From positions 1-64,000 of the forward strand of contig NZ_JAVDDU010000005.1 of NCBI RefSeq assembly GCF_030848505.1: a stretch of DNA of 64,000 nt. The letters run 5' to 3'. Position 1 is the stretch's first letter; each line of letters starts with the position of its first letter. Shown piece by piece: positions 26,202-35,593 of the stretch. Origin of the DNA: Marinimicrobium hydrolyticum (GTDB taxonomy: Bacteria; Pseudomonadota; Gammaproteobacteria; Pseudomonadales; Cellvibrionaceae). Position numbers and translations under genes: made by a program. Below the pieces are notes generated by a model, which was not told the DNA's origin, searched no databases, and worked only from the letters and a program-made list of their open reading frames with translations.

Positions 26202-28943
26202 ATGACTCAGTCCTATCAAGTGACCGAAACTCTGTCGGTCAACGGCAAAGATTACCGCTATTATCCTTTCACGCGCGTTGCGGAAAAATACGCCGTCGAT
26301 AAGCTGCCGTACTCCCTGAAAGTTCTCCTGGAAAACCTGCTCCGCCATGCGGACTCTCCCGCCGTGAGTGAGTCGGATATAGATGCCTTGGCGGGCTGGG
26401 ACCCGCAGGCAACTCCTTCCCAAGAAATCGCATTTGTGCCGGCGCGCGTGGTGCTGCAGGATTTTACCGGCGTGCCGGCCATTGTGGATCTAGCCGCCAT
26501 GCGCGACGCCGTGACCGAACTCGGTGGCAAGCCGCAACAAATTAATCCGCTTTCGCCAGTTGAGTTGGTGATTGATCACTCGGTGATGGTGGATTTTTAT
26601 GGCGCAAGCGATGCTTTTGAAAAAAACACCGCGGTTGAAGTACAGCGCAATCGGGAGCGGTATCAGTTCCTGCGCTGGGGGCAAAAAGCTTTTGATAATT
26701 TTAAAGTGGTTCCGCCGGGCACTGGCATTGTGCATCAGGTGAACCTGGAATATTTGGCGCGCAGTGTTTTTGTTCGCGATGGCGACGACATGCCGGAGGT
26801 GTATCCCGATACGTTGGTGGGCACCGATTCCCACACCACCATGATTAATGGTTTGGGTGTTCTGGGCTGGGGCGTAGGCGGTATTGAAGCCGAAGCGGCC
26901 ATGTTGGGGCAGCCCATTTCGATGCTGATTCCTCAGGTGGTGGGTTTCAAACTCAATGGCGAACTACCCGAGGGCGCCACCGCCACGGACCTGGTACTAA
27001 CGGTTACGCAGATGCTGCGAGAGCTGGGGGTGGTGGGAAAATTTGTGGAGTTTTTTGGTCCCGGCCTCAAGCATTTGACCCTTGCGGATCGGGCCACCAT
27101 TGGCAATATGGCGCCTGAGTACGGTGCCACTTGCGGCATTTTCCCGGTGGATCAGCAAACCCTCGACTACCTGAAATTTACCGGTCGCTCCGAGGAGCAA
27201 GTCGAACTCGTTAAAACCTATATGAAAGCCATGGGGCTGTGGCACGACGACGCCAGTATTGATGCCAATTACAGCACCGTGCTGGAGCTGGATCTGAACG
27301 ACGTAGAGCCTTGCATTGCCGGCCCCAAACGGCCTCAGGATCGAATTACTCTGCAAGACAGCAAAAGCGCATTTCACAAATTGATGGATGAGCGGGAGGC
27401 GCGGCATGATGCCATGATCGCCAGCACCACGGAACAACACTATGCCGCGGAGGGTGGCAGCGCGGCCGTGGGCAGTGTTTCGCCGGCCGAGCAGGGCGCC
27501 GTTCCCGTAACCTACCAAGGTGAAGATTTTTTCCTGCGTCACGGCGCGGTGGTCATCGCCGCGATCACTAGTTGCACCAACACCTCCAACCCCGCAGTGT
27601 TAATGGCGGCGGGTTTGGTGGCGAGAAAAGCTCGCGAGCGCGGGCTCAAAACGCATCCCTGGGTAAAAACCAGTTTGGCGCCCGGCTCCAAAGTGGTGAC
27701 CGATTACCTGAATAAAGCCGGATTGACGGAAGACTTGGAAGCGTTGGGCTTTTACCTGGTGGGGTACGGTTGCACGACCTGCATCGGTAACTCCGGACCC
27801 TTGCCTCAGGAAATCTCCGAAGCCATACATAAAGGTGATTTGACGGTAGCGTCCGTGTTGTCAGGCAACCGCAACTTTGAAGGCCGAATCCACCCGGAAG
27901 TCCGCACCAACTACCTGGCATCGCCGCCCTTGGTGGTGGCTTACGCTTTGGCGGGCACCATGAACATTGATTTAACGAAAGACCCTGTGGGCTTGGATCA
28001 AGAACGCAAGCCGGTGTATCTGAAGGATATTTGGCCCAGCACTGAAGAGATTCATCAGGCCATTGCAGATAACGTACAACCGGAAATGTTCGCCGATAAG
28101 TACGCCGACGTTTACACGGGTGACGATAACTGGCGCAACCTACCCGTAGAAGACAGCCAGTTGTATGGATGGCCGGATTCCGACTATGTGCGTCGCCCGC
28201 CATTTTTTGACGGCATCAGCGCGGACGTAGACGATATAAAGCCCATCGAAAAAGCACGTTGTCTGGTCAAAGTGGGTGACAGCATCACAACGGACCATAT
28301 TTCCCCAGCCGGCGCCATTATGCCCGACAGCCCGGCGGGCCAATACTTGCAGGAGCAGGGCGTAGAGCCCAAGGATTTTAACTCCTACGGCTCCCGGCGC
28401 GGTAACCACGAAGTGATGATGCGCGGTACCTTTGCCAATGTACGCCTGAAAAATGAAATGGCTCCCGGCACCGAGGCTTGTTGGACGACCTACTTGCCGG
28501 AAGATGAGGTCATCAGCATTTACGACGCCGCACAGCGGTATCGCGAGGACGGTACGCCCTTGGTCGTTTTGGCTGGCAAGGAATACGGCTCCGGGTCCTC
28601 CCGGGATTGGGCCGCCAAAGGGCCGGCGTTGTTGGGTGTGCGCGCTGTTATCGCCGAAAGCTACGAGCGCATTCACCGCTCTAACTTGGTGGGTATGGGC
28701 ATACTGCCTTTGCAATTCAATGAAGGTGATTCGGCGGAGTCGCTCGGCTTAACCGGGAAGGAAAGTTTTTCCATTCCCGCCGTGAACGCGGACAGCAAAA
28801 CGCTGACGGTGACGGCGGAGTCGCCGGACGGCAAACAGCAGACGTTTGAGGTTCGAGTACGCATTGATACTCCCAATGAATTCAGTTACTTCCAGCACGG
28901 TGGTATTTTGAAATATGTACTGCGCAGCCTCGCACAGCGGTAG
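26202..28943 (+). CDS. acnA: aconitate hydratase A
   Basis: Aconitase of the AcnA/IRP1 type (913 residues), isomerising citrate to isocitrate in the TCA cycle. The [4Fe-4S] ligands are Cys458 (SCTNTSNP) and Cys524/Cys527 (GCTTCIGN). Substrate-binding motifs such as [21 protein letters not shown] and [10 protein letters not shown] are intact, and the C-terminal swivel domain is complete. The upstream region has a repeated GTATAGTGAT (about 26092-26117), possibly part of the promoter. moaC follows after 35 bases on the same strand, but a functional link is not expected. Confidence 0.97.
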   Translation: MTQSYQVTETLSVNGKDYRYYPFTRVAEKYAVDKLPYSLKVLLENLLRHADSPAVSESDIDALAGWDPQATPSQEIAFVPARVVLQDFTGVPAIVDLAAMRDAVTELGGKPQQINPLSPVELVIDHSVMVDFYGASDAFEKNTAVEVQRNRERYQFLRWGQKAFDNFKVVPPGTGIVHQVNLEYLARSVFVRDGDDMPEVYPDTLVGTDSHTTMINGLGVLGWGVGGIEAEAAMLGQPISMLIPQVVGFKLNGELPEGATATDLVLTVTQMLRELGVVGKFVEFFGPGLKHLTLADRATIGNMAPEYGATCGIFPVDQQTLDYLKFTGRSEEQVELVKTYMKAMGLWHDDASIDANYSTVLELDLNDVEPCIAGPKRPQDRITLQDSKSAFHKLMDEREARHDAMIASTTEQHYAAEGGSAAVGSVSPAEQGAVPVTYQGEDFFLRHGAVVIAAITSCTNTSNPAVLMAAGLVARKARERGLKTHPWVKTSLAPGSKVVTDYLNKAGLTEDLEALGFYLVGYGCTTCIGNSGPLPQEISEAIHKGDLTVASVLSGNRNFEGRIHPEVRTNYLASPPLVVAYALAGTMNIDLTKDPVGLDQERKPVYLKDIWPSTEEIHQAIADNVQPEMFADKYADVYTGDDNWRNLPVEDSQLYGWPDSDYVRRPPFFDGISADVDDIKPIEKARCLVKVGDSITTDHISPAGAIMPDSPAGQYLQEQGVEPKDFNSYGSRRGNHEVMMRGTFANVRLKNEMAPGTEACWTTYLPEDEVISIYDAAQRYREDGTPLVVLAGKEYGSGSSRDWAAKGPALLGVRAVIAESYERIHRSNLVGMGILPLQFNEGDSAESLGLTGKESFSIPAVNADSKTLTVTAESPDGKQQTFEVRVRIDTPNEFSYFQHGGILKYVLRSLAQR

Positions 28944-28978
28944 CCAGTTGGCGCAATGACGATTACGATGGATTTTTC

Positions 28979-29461
28979 ATGACCCTAAGCCACACCGATG
29001 ACCATGGCAAAGCCAGCATGGTCGATGTTTCCGACAAACCGGCCACCGTAAGGGAAGCATGGGCGCAGGCACGTATTGTGATGCGCCCGGAAACCCTGGA
29101 ACTGATTCGCGATAATGCGCTTAAAAAAGGCGATGTTTTAGCTGTTGCGCGCATCGCGGGTATACAAGCTGCCAAGAAATGCTCCGATCTTATCCCCCTG
29201 TGCCATCCACTGGCACTCAGCAAAGTGGCGGTGGAGTTTGACCTCCACGACCAGCCAGCCGGCCTGACCATTACCAGCTATTGCAAATTGACTGGCCAAA
29301 CCGGGGTGGAAATGGAAGCCCTTACCGCCGCCAGTGTGGCGGCGCTTACGGTTTACGACATGTGTAAAGCCGTGGATATGGAGATGGTCATTGAGCAGGT
29401 GCAGTTGCTGGAAAAATCCGGTGGTCGCCGGGGCCATTATAAGCGGGGGGAAACCGCATGA
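28979..29461 (+). CDS. moaC: cyclic pyranopterin monophosphate synthase
   Basis: MoaC (160 residues), which with MoaA converts GTP to cyclic pyranopterin monophosphate in molybdenum cofactor synthesis. Motifs: [69 protein letters not shown] and KSGGRRGHY. Complete and of normal length. Its stop overlaps the start of moaD (ATGA), forming a compact moaCDE operon. moaA and moaB are not in the window. Confidence 0.97.
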   Translation: MTLSHTDDHGKASMVDVSDKPATVREAWAQARIVMRPETLELIRDNALKKGDVLAVARIAGIQAAKKCSDLIPLCHPLALSKVAVEFDLHDQPAGLTITSYCKLTGQTGVEMEALTAASVAALTVYDMCKAVDMEMVIEQVQLLEKSGGRRGHYKRGETA

Positions 29462-29706
29462 TCACAGTCCTGTTTTTTGCCCAGCTTCGGGACCAACTGG
29501 GTTGCGAGTCGGTATCGGTGAACGCCGAAGGCATTCGTAATCTGGCGGAGCTGCGCGCGCATTTGTTGGAAGAGCACCCCGACTGGCAGCCCTACTTGGG
29601 TCTTGAATCCCTGTTATTGGCGGTGAACCAAACCCTGGTCAAACTGGACCATGTCGTTAACAGTGGCGACGAAGTGGCCTTTATGCCTCCGGTAACTGGA
29701 GGCTAA
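29458..29706 (+). CDS. moaD: molybdopterin synthase sulfur carrier subunit
   Basis: Small ubiquitin-like subunit (82 residues) of molybdopterin synthase. It ends in the essential PPVTGG, whose C-terminal glycine becomes a thiocarboxylate that donates sulfur to the pterin. [17 protein letters not shown] at the start and [23 protein letters not shown] near the end fit MoaD. Overlaps moaC by four bases and is followed by moaE after 5 bases. Confidence 0.95.
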   Translation: MITVLFFAQLRDQLGCESVSVNAEGIRNLAELRAHLLEEHPDWQPYLGLESLLLAVNQTLVKLDHVVNSGDEVAFMPPVTGG

Positions 29707-29711
29707 ATCCG

Positions 29712-30161
29712 GTGAATGAGATCGCGGTACAAACACAAGATTTTGATGTAGGCGCAGAGTACGCAGCGCTTATCAGTGGCGACACTGACGCAGGTGCTGC
29801 CGTGTTTTTTGTGGGGCGAGTGCGGGCGCGCAACGACGGTCGTGAAGTCACCGGACTGCACCTTGAACATTACCCGGGGATGACGGAAAAATCTTTGCAG
29901 GACATAGTCCAGCAGGCGAAAGAACGTTGGCCTATTGAGCGGGTACGGGTGATTCATCGGGTCGGTGCGCTAAGGCTTGGAGAGCAAATTGTTTTTGTGG
30001 GCGCTACCAGTCCGCACAGGGCGGCTGCCTTTTCTGCCGCTGAGTTTATAATGGACTACTTGAAAACCCGGGCACCGTTCTGGAAGAAAGAACAGACGTC
30101 CTCGGGTGAACTCTGGGTGGAAGCCCGGGATACCGACCAGCAGTCGGCGCAACGCTGGTGA
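29712..30161 (+). CDS. moaE: molybdopterin synthase catalytic subunit
   Basis: MoaE (149 residues), the large subunit that binds MoaD and inserts two sulfurs into cyclic pyranopterin monophosphate. Motifs: AAVFFVGRVRARNDGREVTGL, EHYPGMTEKSL, IHRVGALRLGEQIVFVG and TRAPFWKKE, which contains the active-site lysines. The start is GTG at 29712, five bases after the moaD stop. Last gene of moaCDE; the next gene is a glycosyltransferase 24 bases downstream. Confidence 0.95.
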   Translation: MNEIAVQTQDFDVGAEYAALISGDTDAGAAVFFVGRVRARNDGREVTGLHLEHYPGMTEKSLQDIVQQAKERWPIERVRVIHRVGALRLGEQIVFVGATSPHRAAAFSAAEFIMDYLKTRAPFWKKEQTSSGELWVEARDTDQQSAQRW

Positions 30162-30185
30162 ACCATAGCGCAAGGAAAAGCACTG

Positions 30186-31004
30186 ATGAAGCTGAAAGAG
30201 TACCCGAGCTCACTGTTTAACGCCTGCTTGCTGCAGCCGTTGAGCCCCGTGCGGCTTAATTCCATTGAAGGAATGCCGCTACCGGTCATTGTCTCCCTTA
30301 CCTCCATCCCTTCACGATTGGCCACCGTACACTTGACGATTCGCAGCCTCCTGGCTCAGACCCATAAGCCCGAGAAAGTGGTATTGTGGCTAAACGATAG
30401 GTTGCGCGGGCAGATACCCGATTCTCTCGCTCGCCTGGAGGGGGGGGTGTTTCAGATCCGCTTTGCGGGGTTGGATTGTTCGCATAGAAAGCTGGTGCAC
30501 GCTCGTGCCGCCTTCCCTGGAAGGCTGATTGTTACCTGCGATGATGATTTGATGTACGGGAAAAGTTGGCTAGTGCGTTTGTATCGTGATCACCTACGCC
30601 ATCCTCAGTCGGTTATTGCCCACGAGTGCCGCAGTATCGCCTTAGATGGAGGCGCACTTTTACCCTACAAGCAGTGGCCAGTGGAGACCCGCCAGGGGGT
30701 TAGCGATCAACGGCTGCTGCCCATCGGTTATGGTGGTGTGCTGTATCCGCCGGGCGGTTTGCATGAAGATGTGGATAATCCTGAACTGTTTCTGAAACTG
30801 GCCCCAAGAGCGGATGACCTTTGGTTTAAGGCTATGTCTTATCTGGCCGGCACGACAACGCGACGCTCTTCCGACCCGGGTAGCAAGCCGATTCCTATCG
30901 TGCGTTCTCAGCGGGATTCTCTGCAGAAATCCAATGTAAAACAGGACGCAAATCGCGTACAGTGGCAATCTATTTGCGAGTATTATAATTTCGCTATCGA
31001 GTAA
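30186..31004 (+). CDS. putative glycosyltransferase (GT-A fold)
   Basis: A 272-residue protein with the layout of an inverting GT-A glycosyltransferase: VIVSLTSIPSRLATVHLTIRSLLAQT resembles the nucleotide-binding N terminus, and VTCDDDLMYGKSWL contains a DDD metal/nucleotide-sugar motif. A later PIGYGGVLYPPGGL and ADDLWFKAMSYL fit the acceptor side. No membrane segment. Donor and acceptor are unknown; the position near waaC and other glycosyltransferase genes suggests lipopolysaccharide or surface glycan. Possibly expressed with moaE, since the gap is short. Confidence 0.7.
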   Translation: MKLKEYPSSLFNACLLQPLSPVRLNSIEGMPLPVIVSLTSIPSRLATVHLTIRSLLAQTHKPEKVVLWLNDRLRGQIPDSLARLEGGVFQIRFAGLDCSHRKLVHARAAFPGRLIVTCDDDLMYGKSWLVRLYRDHLRHPQSVIAHECRSIALDGGALLPYKQWPVETRQGVSDQRLLPIGYGGVLYPPGGLHEDVDNPELFLKLAPRADDLWFKAMSYLAGTTTRRSSDPGSKPIPIVRSQRDSLQKSNVKQDANRVQWQSICEYYNFAIE

Positions 31005-31028
31005 GCGAATTTCCAGGGGAGAACCACC

Positions 31029-31877
31029 ATGAATTCATTCAAGCCTGCCGTAGTGCTGATGGTAGCACTGCTGATTTCTGCCTGTCAGCCGGGCTACGAG
31101 CGGGACGCTGCTGAAGTGCCCACAGAAGATGAGTTAGAGCTCTGGTTACCGCCAATTCTAGCCGGAGATCACCGATCAGAGGCCCATAAACACCGCGATC
31201 AATACCGTAATCCGCTGGAAACGCTCAGTTTTTTCGGGGTGTCCGTGGATGACCGGGTGATTGAGATTAATCCTGGCAACGGCTGGTACACAGAAATTTT
31301 GGCTCCGCTGTTGTTTGCGCACGGGCAGTATGTGGCCGCGACGCCGGATCCGAGCATCGACGGTTTGCCGGGGTATTTTGTGGCTCATGCGCAGGGCATG
31401 CAGGAGCGCAAGAATGAGCAGTCTGAGCTTTTTGGCGAAATTGAAATTCAATTTTATGACCCAGAGAGCCCGGTACTGGGCGAACCCGAAAGCGCCGACA
31501 AGGTGCTGACCTTCCGCAATATTCACGGTTGGATCAATGCCGGCACGGCTGAGTCCATGTTCGAAGCTTTCGCGGAGGTACTTAAGCCTGGCGGTGTTTT
31601 GGGTGTGGTGCAGCACCGCGCACCGGAAGGTGCCGACCCGGATGCTTCTGCACCGGAAGGCTATGTTTCGGAATCCGCGGTCATCGCTCTGGCGGAAGCC
31701 GCAGGCCTTAGCTTCGACGGCCGCTCTGAAGTAAACGCCAACCCCAAGGATACGCGACAGCATCCTTACGGTGTGTGGACTTTACCGCCTAGTCTGCGGT
31801 TAGGCGATGAGCAGCGTGAGCACTATTTGGATGTCGGCGAGAGCGATCGGATGACTTTACGGTTTAAGAAGGAATAG
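31029..31877 (+). CDS. lipoprotein with class I methyltransferase fold
   Basis: A 282-residue protein. It begins with a lipoprotein signal (LLISAC, Cys19), so it should lie in the periplasm. The body has a Rossmann-type methyltransferase layout: motif I VIEINPGNGWYTEILAPLL and a later LKPGGVLGVVQHR. It resembles the predicted methyltransferases of the COG4798 group, several of which carry signal peptides. SAM is not known to be available in the periplasm, so either the fold has another role or the substrate is unusual. Sits between two glycosyltransferase genes, 24 and 5 bases away, and is likely in their operon. Confidence 0.7.
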   Translation: MNSFKPAVVLMVALLISACQPGYERDAAEVPTEDELELWLPPILAGDHRSEAHKHRDQYRNPLETLSFFGVSVDDRVIEINPGNGWYTEILAPLLFAHGQYVAATPDPSIDGLPGYFVAHAQGMQERKNEQSELFGEIEIQFYDPESPVLGEPESADKVLTFRNIHGWINAGTAESMFEAFAEVLKPGGVLGVVQHRAPEGADPDASAPEGYVSESAVIALAEAAGLSFDGRSEVNANPKDTRQHPYGVWTLPPSLRLGDEQREHYLDVGESDRMTLRFKKE

Positions 31878-31882
31878 TATCG

Positions 31883-33019
31883 TTGGCTACGTTGCAGCGA
31901 ACTGGGGTCTCAGAACCCCAGTTGAATGTCTTGTTTATTAAAAGAAACCTTGATCAAGCGGAGCTGGCTCTCGTTTTAGCTCTTAGGTCAAAAGGGGTCA
32001 ATATCAAGGTGCTTACGGCTGCGACATCGCCGGGCGTGGTAAAACTGGAGCAAGCGGGCGTATTTGTAGAATCCCGGCCTTACGCATCCAAGGTGAATGT
32101 GCGCTTTATTAGGCAGGTTCGACAACTGGTCATCGCTGAGCGTATTTCAATAGTTCATGCCGTAGATAGCAGGTCACTGGCTAACGCTATCTGGGCGACT
32201 TACTTTTTGCCCGTCAAGATAGTGGCCTATCGAGGTACTTTGGCGAAAATTCGAAAGACCGATATCAGCTATTGGGCAGGCATTCTTAATCCGCGCGTTG
32301 ACCGGGTGATTTGTGTCAACACTGCCATCTATGAATATCTACAGAACTTCTTCCCCGTCGAGCACTTGCTTTTGGACTACAAAGGCTATGAACCTGAATG
32401 GAGTCAGGAGGTTGAGGCGTCCGACGGTAGCTTCCCAGATCTCCCGGATGGGTCTATCGCCGTAATCTGTGTGGCCGATGCCAAAGGAAGGCCCCATAAG
32501 GGTGTGAATTTACTGTTGGAAGCGATGCACAAAACGGCGCGCCCCGAGATTCATTTAATTTACCTTGGTAGTTACGACAAGTCCTCCCGGCACCTCGCTG
32601 AACGCGGGCCAGCGGCGTCGCGCATCCACTTCCTAGGCTTTCATCGGGGTATTGCAAAGTTCTTGAAGCAAGCCGATATCTATGTGTTGCCTTCGCTTCG
32701 CGATGGACTTCCTCGGGCAGTGAAGGAGGCTATGGCGGAAGAGTTACCTGTCATTTGCGCCAATATCCCCGGTCCCACAGATCTGGTGATAGATAACGAA
32801 ACAGGAGTGTGGTTTGAGCCTGGTTCGGTTGTAGCTCTAACCGAGGCGATTCTCGCCTTGAGCGATGATGCCGCTAAACGTAGGAGGCTGGGGCGTCAGG
32901 GTAAGCAAAGGTTGCTTCGCGAGTTTTCTTCGGCCGCATCGGCCGATAAAGTGCTCGATTTATATCGGGGGTTGGTTCCATCCAAAGGTGTAGTAGCGAA
33001 GCCTGATCAGCGCGTCTGA
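31883..33019 (+). CDS. glycosyltransferase family 4-like protein
   Basis: GT-B fold glycosyltransferase of 378 residues. The C-terminal half shows VICVADAKGRPHKGVNLLLEA, IYLGSYDKSS, IHFLGF and the donor-binding loop YVLPSLRDGLPRAVKEAMAEELPVICANIPGPTDLV, where the E-x7-E-like glutamates fit GT4. Substrate unknown, probably an envelope polysaccharide or LPS core sugar. The assigned start is TTG at 31883, five bases after the methyltransferase stop; a later start cannot be excluded. Ends 10 bases from the convergent GT2 gene. Confidence 0.8.
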   Translation: MATLQRTGVSEPQLNVLFIKRNLDQAELALVLALRSKGVNIKVLTAATSPGVVKLEQAGVFVESRPYASKVNVRFIRQVRQLVIAERISIVHAVDSRSLANAIWATYFLPVKIVAYRGTLAKIRKTDISYWAGILNPRVDRVICVNTAIYEYLQNFFPVEHLLLDYKGYEPEWSQEVEASDGSFPDLPDGSIAVICVADAKGRPHKGVNLLLEAMHKTARPEIHLIYLGSYDKSSRHLAERGPAASRIHFLGFHRGIAKFLKQADIYVLPSLRDGLPRAVKEAMAEELPVICANIPGPTDLVIDNETGVWFEPGSVVALTEAILALSDDAAKRRRLGRQGKQRLLREFSSAASADKVLDLYRGLVPSKGVVAKPDQRV

Positions 33020-33029
33020 GGTGAGGTGC

Positions 33030-33851
33030 CTATTTGACGATGCCATTGGGTGTCCAGCTACGCCCCGTTTTCCTGACTTCACGACGAATGGCGTAGTTCT
33101 TTTCCCAGGTTTCCGGGGTGTCGTAACTACGCGGGTGATCCAAGTGCAGGCAGGATACGCTGTAACGGACCTGACGAGGCTTGAGGCCATAGTTGCAGAG
33201 CCGCTCGCCCAGTTCTCTGTCCAAGCCCCCGTACTGCATATCTTCATTGAAACCGTTCACCGCTTTGAGGGCGTCAGTCCAGGTGGAGCTGTTCATGCCG
33301 TTCCAGGTGGCGCCCGCGGGAGTCAGACGATTCAATAAGCTTTTCAGCCAAGGCGTTTTGACCAGTTTCCACAGTTTGGAATTGGCTGGCTGACCGCGCT
33401 GCATCAGCCAGTGTCGTTCGAATGCGCGGCCTTTAGCGATATCCTCTTCGGTAATCCCTTGAGAAACCGAAAGCGTTAACTTGATATACCCTCCGGACAA
33501 AAACACTCCAGGAGTCGCCATTTGCTGATGAATTTCGACGAACTTGGGCTCTGGAATACAGTCGCCGTCCGTAAAAATAAGGTAGTCGCAAGGGGTTTCG
33601 GCAATCGCTTTATTGAGAATGACGCATTTCTGAAAGCCATTATCTGGGTGCCATACGTGATCTATCGTGAGCTTGCCCCGCGCTTTAAAACGATCAATAA
33701 CCGCCTGGGTTTCCGGGCCTGAACCGTCGTCGGCAATGATTACTCGAAACTGCTTGGCGGTTTGGGTCTCATACCCAAGCAGTACCTTCTCCAGCCACTC
33801 AGGGGCATTGTAGGTGGTAATCACCACGCCCATGTTCTTGGGTGCGCTCAC
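33030..33851 (-). CDS. glycosyltransferase family 2
   Basis: GT-A glycosyltransferase of 273 residues. Motifs: MGVVITTYNAPEWLEKVL, IIADDGSGPET, NKAIAETPCDYLIFTDGDCIPEPKF (the DGD is the metal-binding triad) and FNEDMQYGGLDRELGERL, which is typical of polysaccharide GT2 enzymes. Likely adds a sugar to the LPS core or a surface glycan. The GTG at 33851 is chosen because it overlaps the stop of waaC (GTGA) and the conserved part starts six residues later. The longer frame to 33908 would overlap waaC needlessly. Confidence 0.85.
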   Translation of the reverse strand: MSAPKNMGVVITTYNAPEWLEKVLLGYETQTAKQFRVIIADDGSGPETQAVIDRFKARGKLTIDHVWHPDNGFQKCVILNKAIAETPCDYLIFTDGDCIPEPKFVEIHQQMATPGVFLSGGYIKLTLSVSQGITEEDIAKGRAFERHWLMQRGQPANSKLWKLVKTPWLKSLLNRLTPAGATWNGMNSSTWTDALKAVNGFNEDMQYGGLDRELGERLCNYGLKPRQVRYSVSCLHLDHPRSYDTPETWEKNYAIRREVRKTGRSWTPNGIVK

Positions 33852-34873
33852 GACATTTTCTCCTGCAGGGCTTGCCACACGTGAGAAGGGTCTATGTCTT
33901 TCATGCACGGCGGAGTTTCAGCGCTGTCCGCCGGTAGGAAACGGCACTGTCGTTTGTGACAGGGCATGCAGGGCAGGGCGGGTGTCAGCGTCATATTCAC
34001 AGTGTGATCGCCAATCAGTCCAACCTTGGTGGGGGAGGTGGGCCCATAGAGCGCGACGGTAGGGGTTTCCAGTGCGCCAGAAAGGTGGGAAAAGCCCGTA
34101 TCCATGCCCACAACGCCTGCCGCGCTCACCAGTTTTTCTGCCACCCGGGTAATGCTCTGCCGTTCTGCTGAGCGCCAAGCTTGAGGGTGGCTGGTGGCGA
34201 TGCAGTCCGCCATTTGCCGCTCATCGTCACTACCCCAGATAATTTCAACTTGGTAGCCCTGCTCCGTGGCCAGAACGGTCAGGCCCTGCCACGCCTCTAG
34301 TGACCACAGTTTGGTGCGCCAACTGCTGCCGGGAATAAAGATCAATTGTTTCGAGTCGGCACTGCCGCCGGTGAAATGCTCCTGGATACCAAAGCGAAAG
34401 CTCTCTTCAAGAGGGTAACCGAAGGTTGAGGCGAATAGCTTCCGAGTTCTTAGTACGGCGTGTTCATCTTTGTTGACGTGATGCTTAACCTGATAGAACC
34501 AACTGGCGATGGCTTCACGGGCTGAGTCGGTGTGGTAACCGTGACTTTCGCTGGCGTTGGCGAAGCGAGTAATCACGGCACTTTTTAACAGACCTTGAGC
34601 ATCCAGTACCAGATCGTACTGTTTTTGCTGCAGTTCATGGCGCCAGGCCTTGAAGGCTCGCAAGTCCTCCCGGCGCTTATGTTTCATCCACTGGCGTAAG
34701 TTGATGGGAATGACCCGGTTTACGGCCGGGTGCCAGGCGGCAATTTCGGCAAAGCTCTCCTCGACCAGCCAATCAATCTCGGCGTCGGGGTGATGGGCTT
34801 TAAGGTCAGTCAGGGCAGGGAAGGTGTGGAACAGATCCCCCATTGACGACATTTTGATCAGCAGGATTTTCAT
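33848..34873 (-). CDS. waaC: lipopolysaccharide heptosyltransferase I-like (GT9)
   Basis: GT9 family enzyme of 341 residues that probably adds the first L-glycero-D-manno-heptose to Kdo of the LPS inner core, on the cytoplasmic face of the inner membrane. Motifs: MKILLIKMSSMGDLFHTFPALTD at the start, VLDAQGLLKSA, IFIPGSSWRTKLWSLEAWQGL, GMDTGFSHLSGALETPTVALYGPTSP and cysteines in CMPCHKRQC near the end. ATG 34873 is the conserved start; an upstream in-frame start (34909) is not. Overlaps the GT2 gene by four bases. Confidence 0.88.
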   Translation of the reverse strand: MKILLIKMSSMGDLFHTFPALTDLKAHHPDAEIDWLVEESFAEIAAWHPAVNRVIPINLRQWMKHKRREDLRAFKAWRHELQQKQYDLVLDAQGLLKSAVITRFANASESHGYHTDSAREAIASWFYQVKHHVNKDEHAVLRTRKLFASTFGYPLEESFRFGIQEHFTGGSADSKQLIFIPGSSWRTKLWSLEAWQGLTVLATEQGYQVEIIWGSDDERQMADCIATSHPQAWRSAERQSITRVAEKLVSAAGVVGMDTGFSHLSGALETPTVALYGPTSPTKVGLIGDHTVNMTLTPALPCMPCHKRQCRFLPADSAETPPCMKDIDPSHVWQALQEKMS

Positions 34874-34938
34874 GGGCACGCTACAGCAGTAGTCCTTATC
34901 GGGTCCCAAAGAGATTGCCAGTACCGGTTATCCGCCAG

Positions 34939-35334
34939 TTACTGGTAGTCCTGGTAGGATTTTTCCTCAATCAACTCTGAGCCAAAAGTCAGGTTGATCT
35001 CTTTTTTTGCCTGGGCTCGTTTGTCATTGGTGAAGTAGACAGATCGAGCCAGTTCGATAAACGTGGGCCCGAAATCGCTTTCACGCTCACAGTCACGGAT
35101 ACGATCTTCAATATCCCATAGGGCTTCGTTAATGGACTTCAGCCCCGCCTTAAGCGGCTGCAACGTCGCCTTCTCAACTGCGTCGAGCAGCTCTCCCACC
35201 TTGGCGTCCAGGATGTTCAATTCGTGATCAACGTTGCGGCGTTTTTCCGGATCACTGATATTGACCTGCTTGATCTCGAGAATGGTGATTTTGTCGATCA
35301 GTTCGCCGAGGGAGATAGGAGCCTCTACCAACAT
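34939..35334 (-). CDS. DUF6165-family protein
   Basis: A 131-residue soluble protein with PISLGELIDKITILEIK at the start, a helical coiled-coil-like middle (LNILDAKVGELLDAVEKA), and FTNDKRAQAKKEINLTFGS near the end; these fit DUF6165. Function unknown, but such genes repeatedly sit with LPS glycosyltransferase genes, as here (66 bases upstream of waaC, same strand). A regulatory or scaffold role in LPS assembly is a guess. Confidence 0.75.
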   Translation of the reverse strand: MLVEAPISLGELIDKITILEIKQVNISDPEKRRNVDHELNILDAKVGELLDAVEKATLQPLKAGLKSINEALWDIEDRIRDCERESDFGPTFIELARSVYFTNDKRAQAKKEINLTFGSELIEEKSYQDYQ

Positions 35335-35593
35335 GTTGGAGTCCCATAGTCGTAGGAAGGTTATTGTAGAAAATGACCGGTAATACTACCAAAAAAGCGG
35401 GTGGTCTGAATCCCCTGTGGCGTAAAAATGCTCAAAGTGGGACAAGTTTGTCGTCAAGCAGCGCACGTGGGGCGGTTCGTTTCTCCCTTGAACGGCGCTA
35501 TGGGTTGTGATTTGCAGTTGGTATACAATAGCCCGCCTTTCGGTACACACCGCCGCAAACACCTGTTAATCCCCTGATTGGAAGTCAAAGTCT

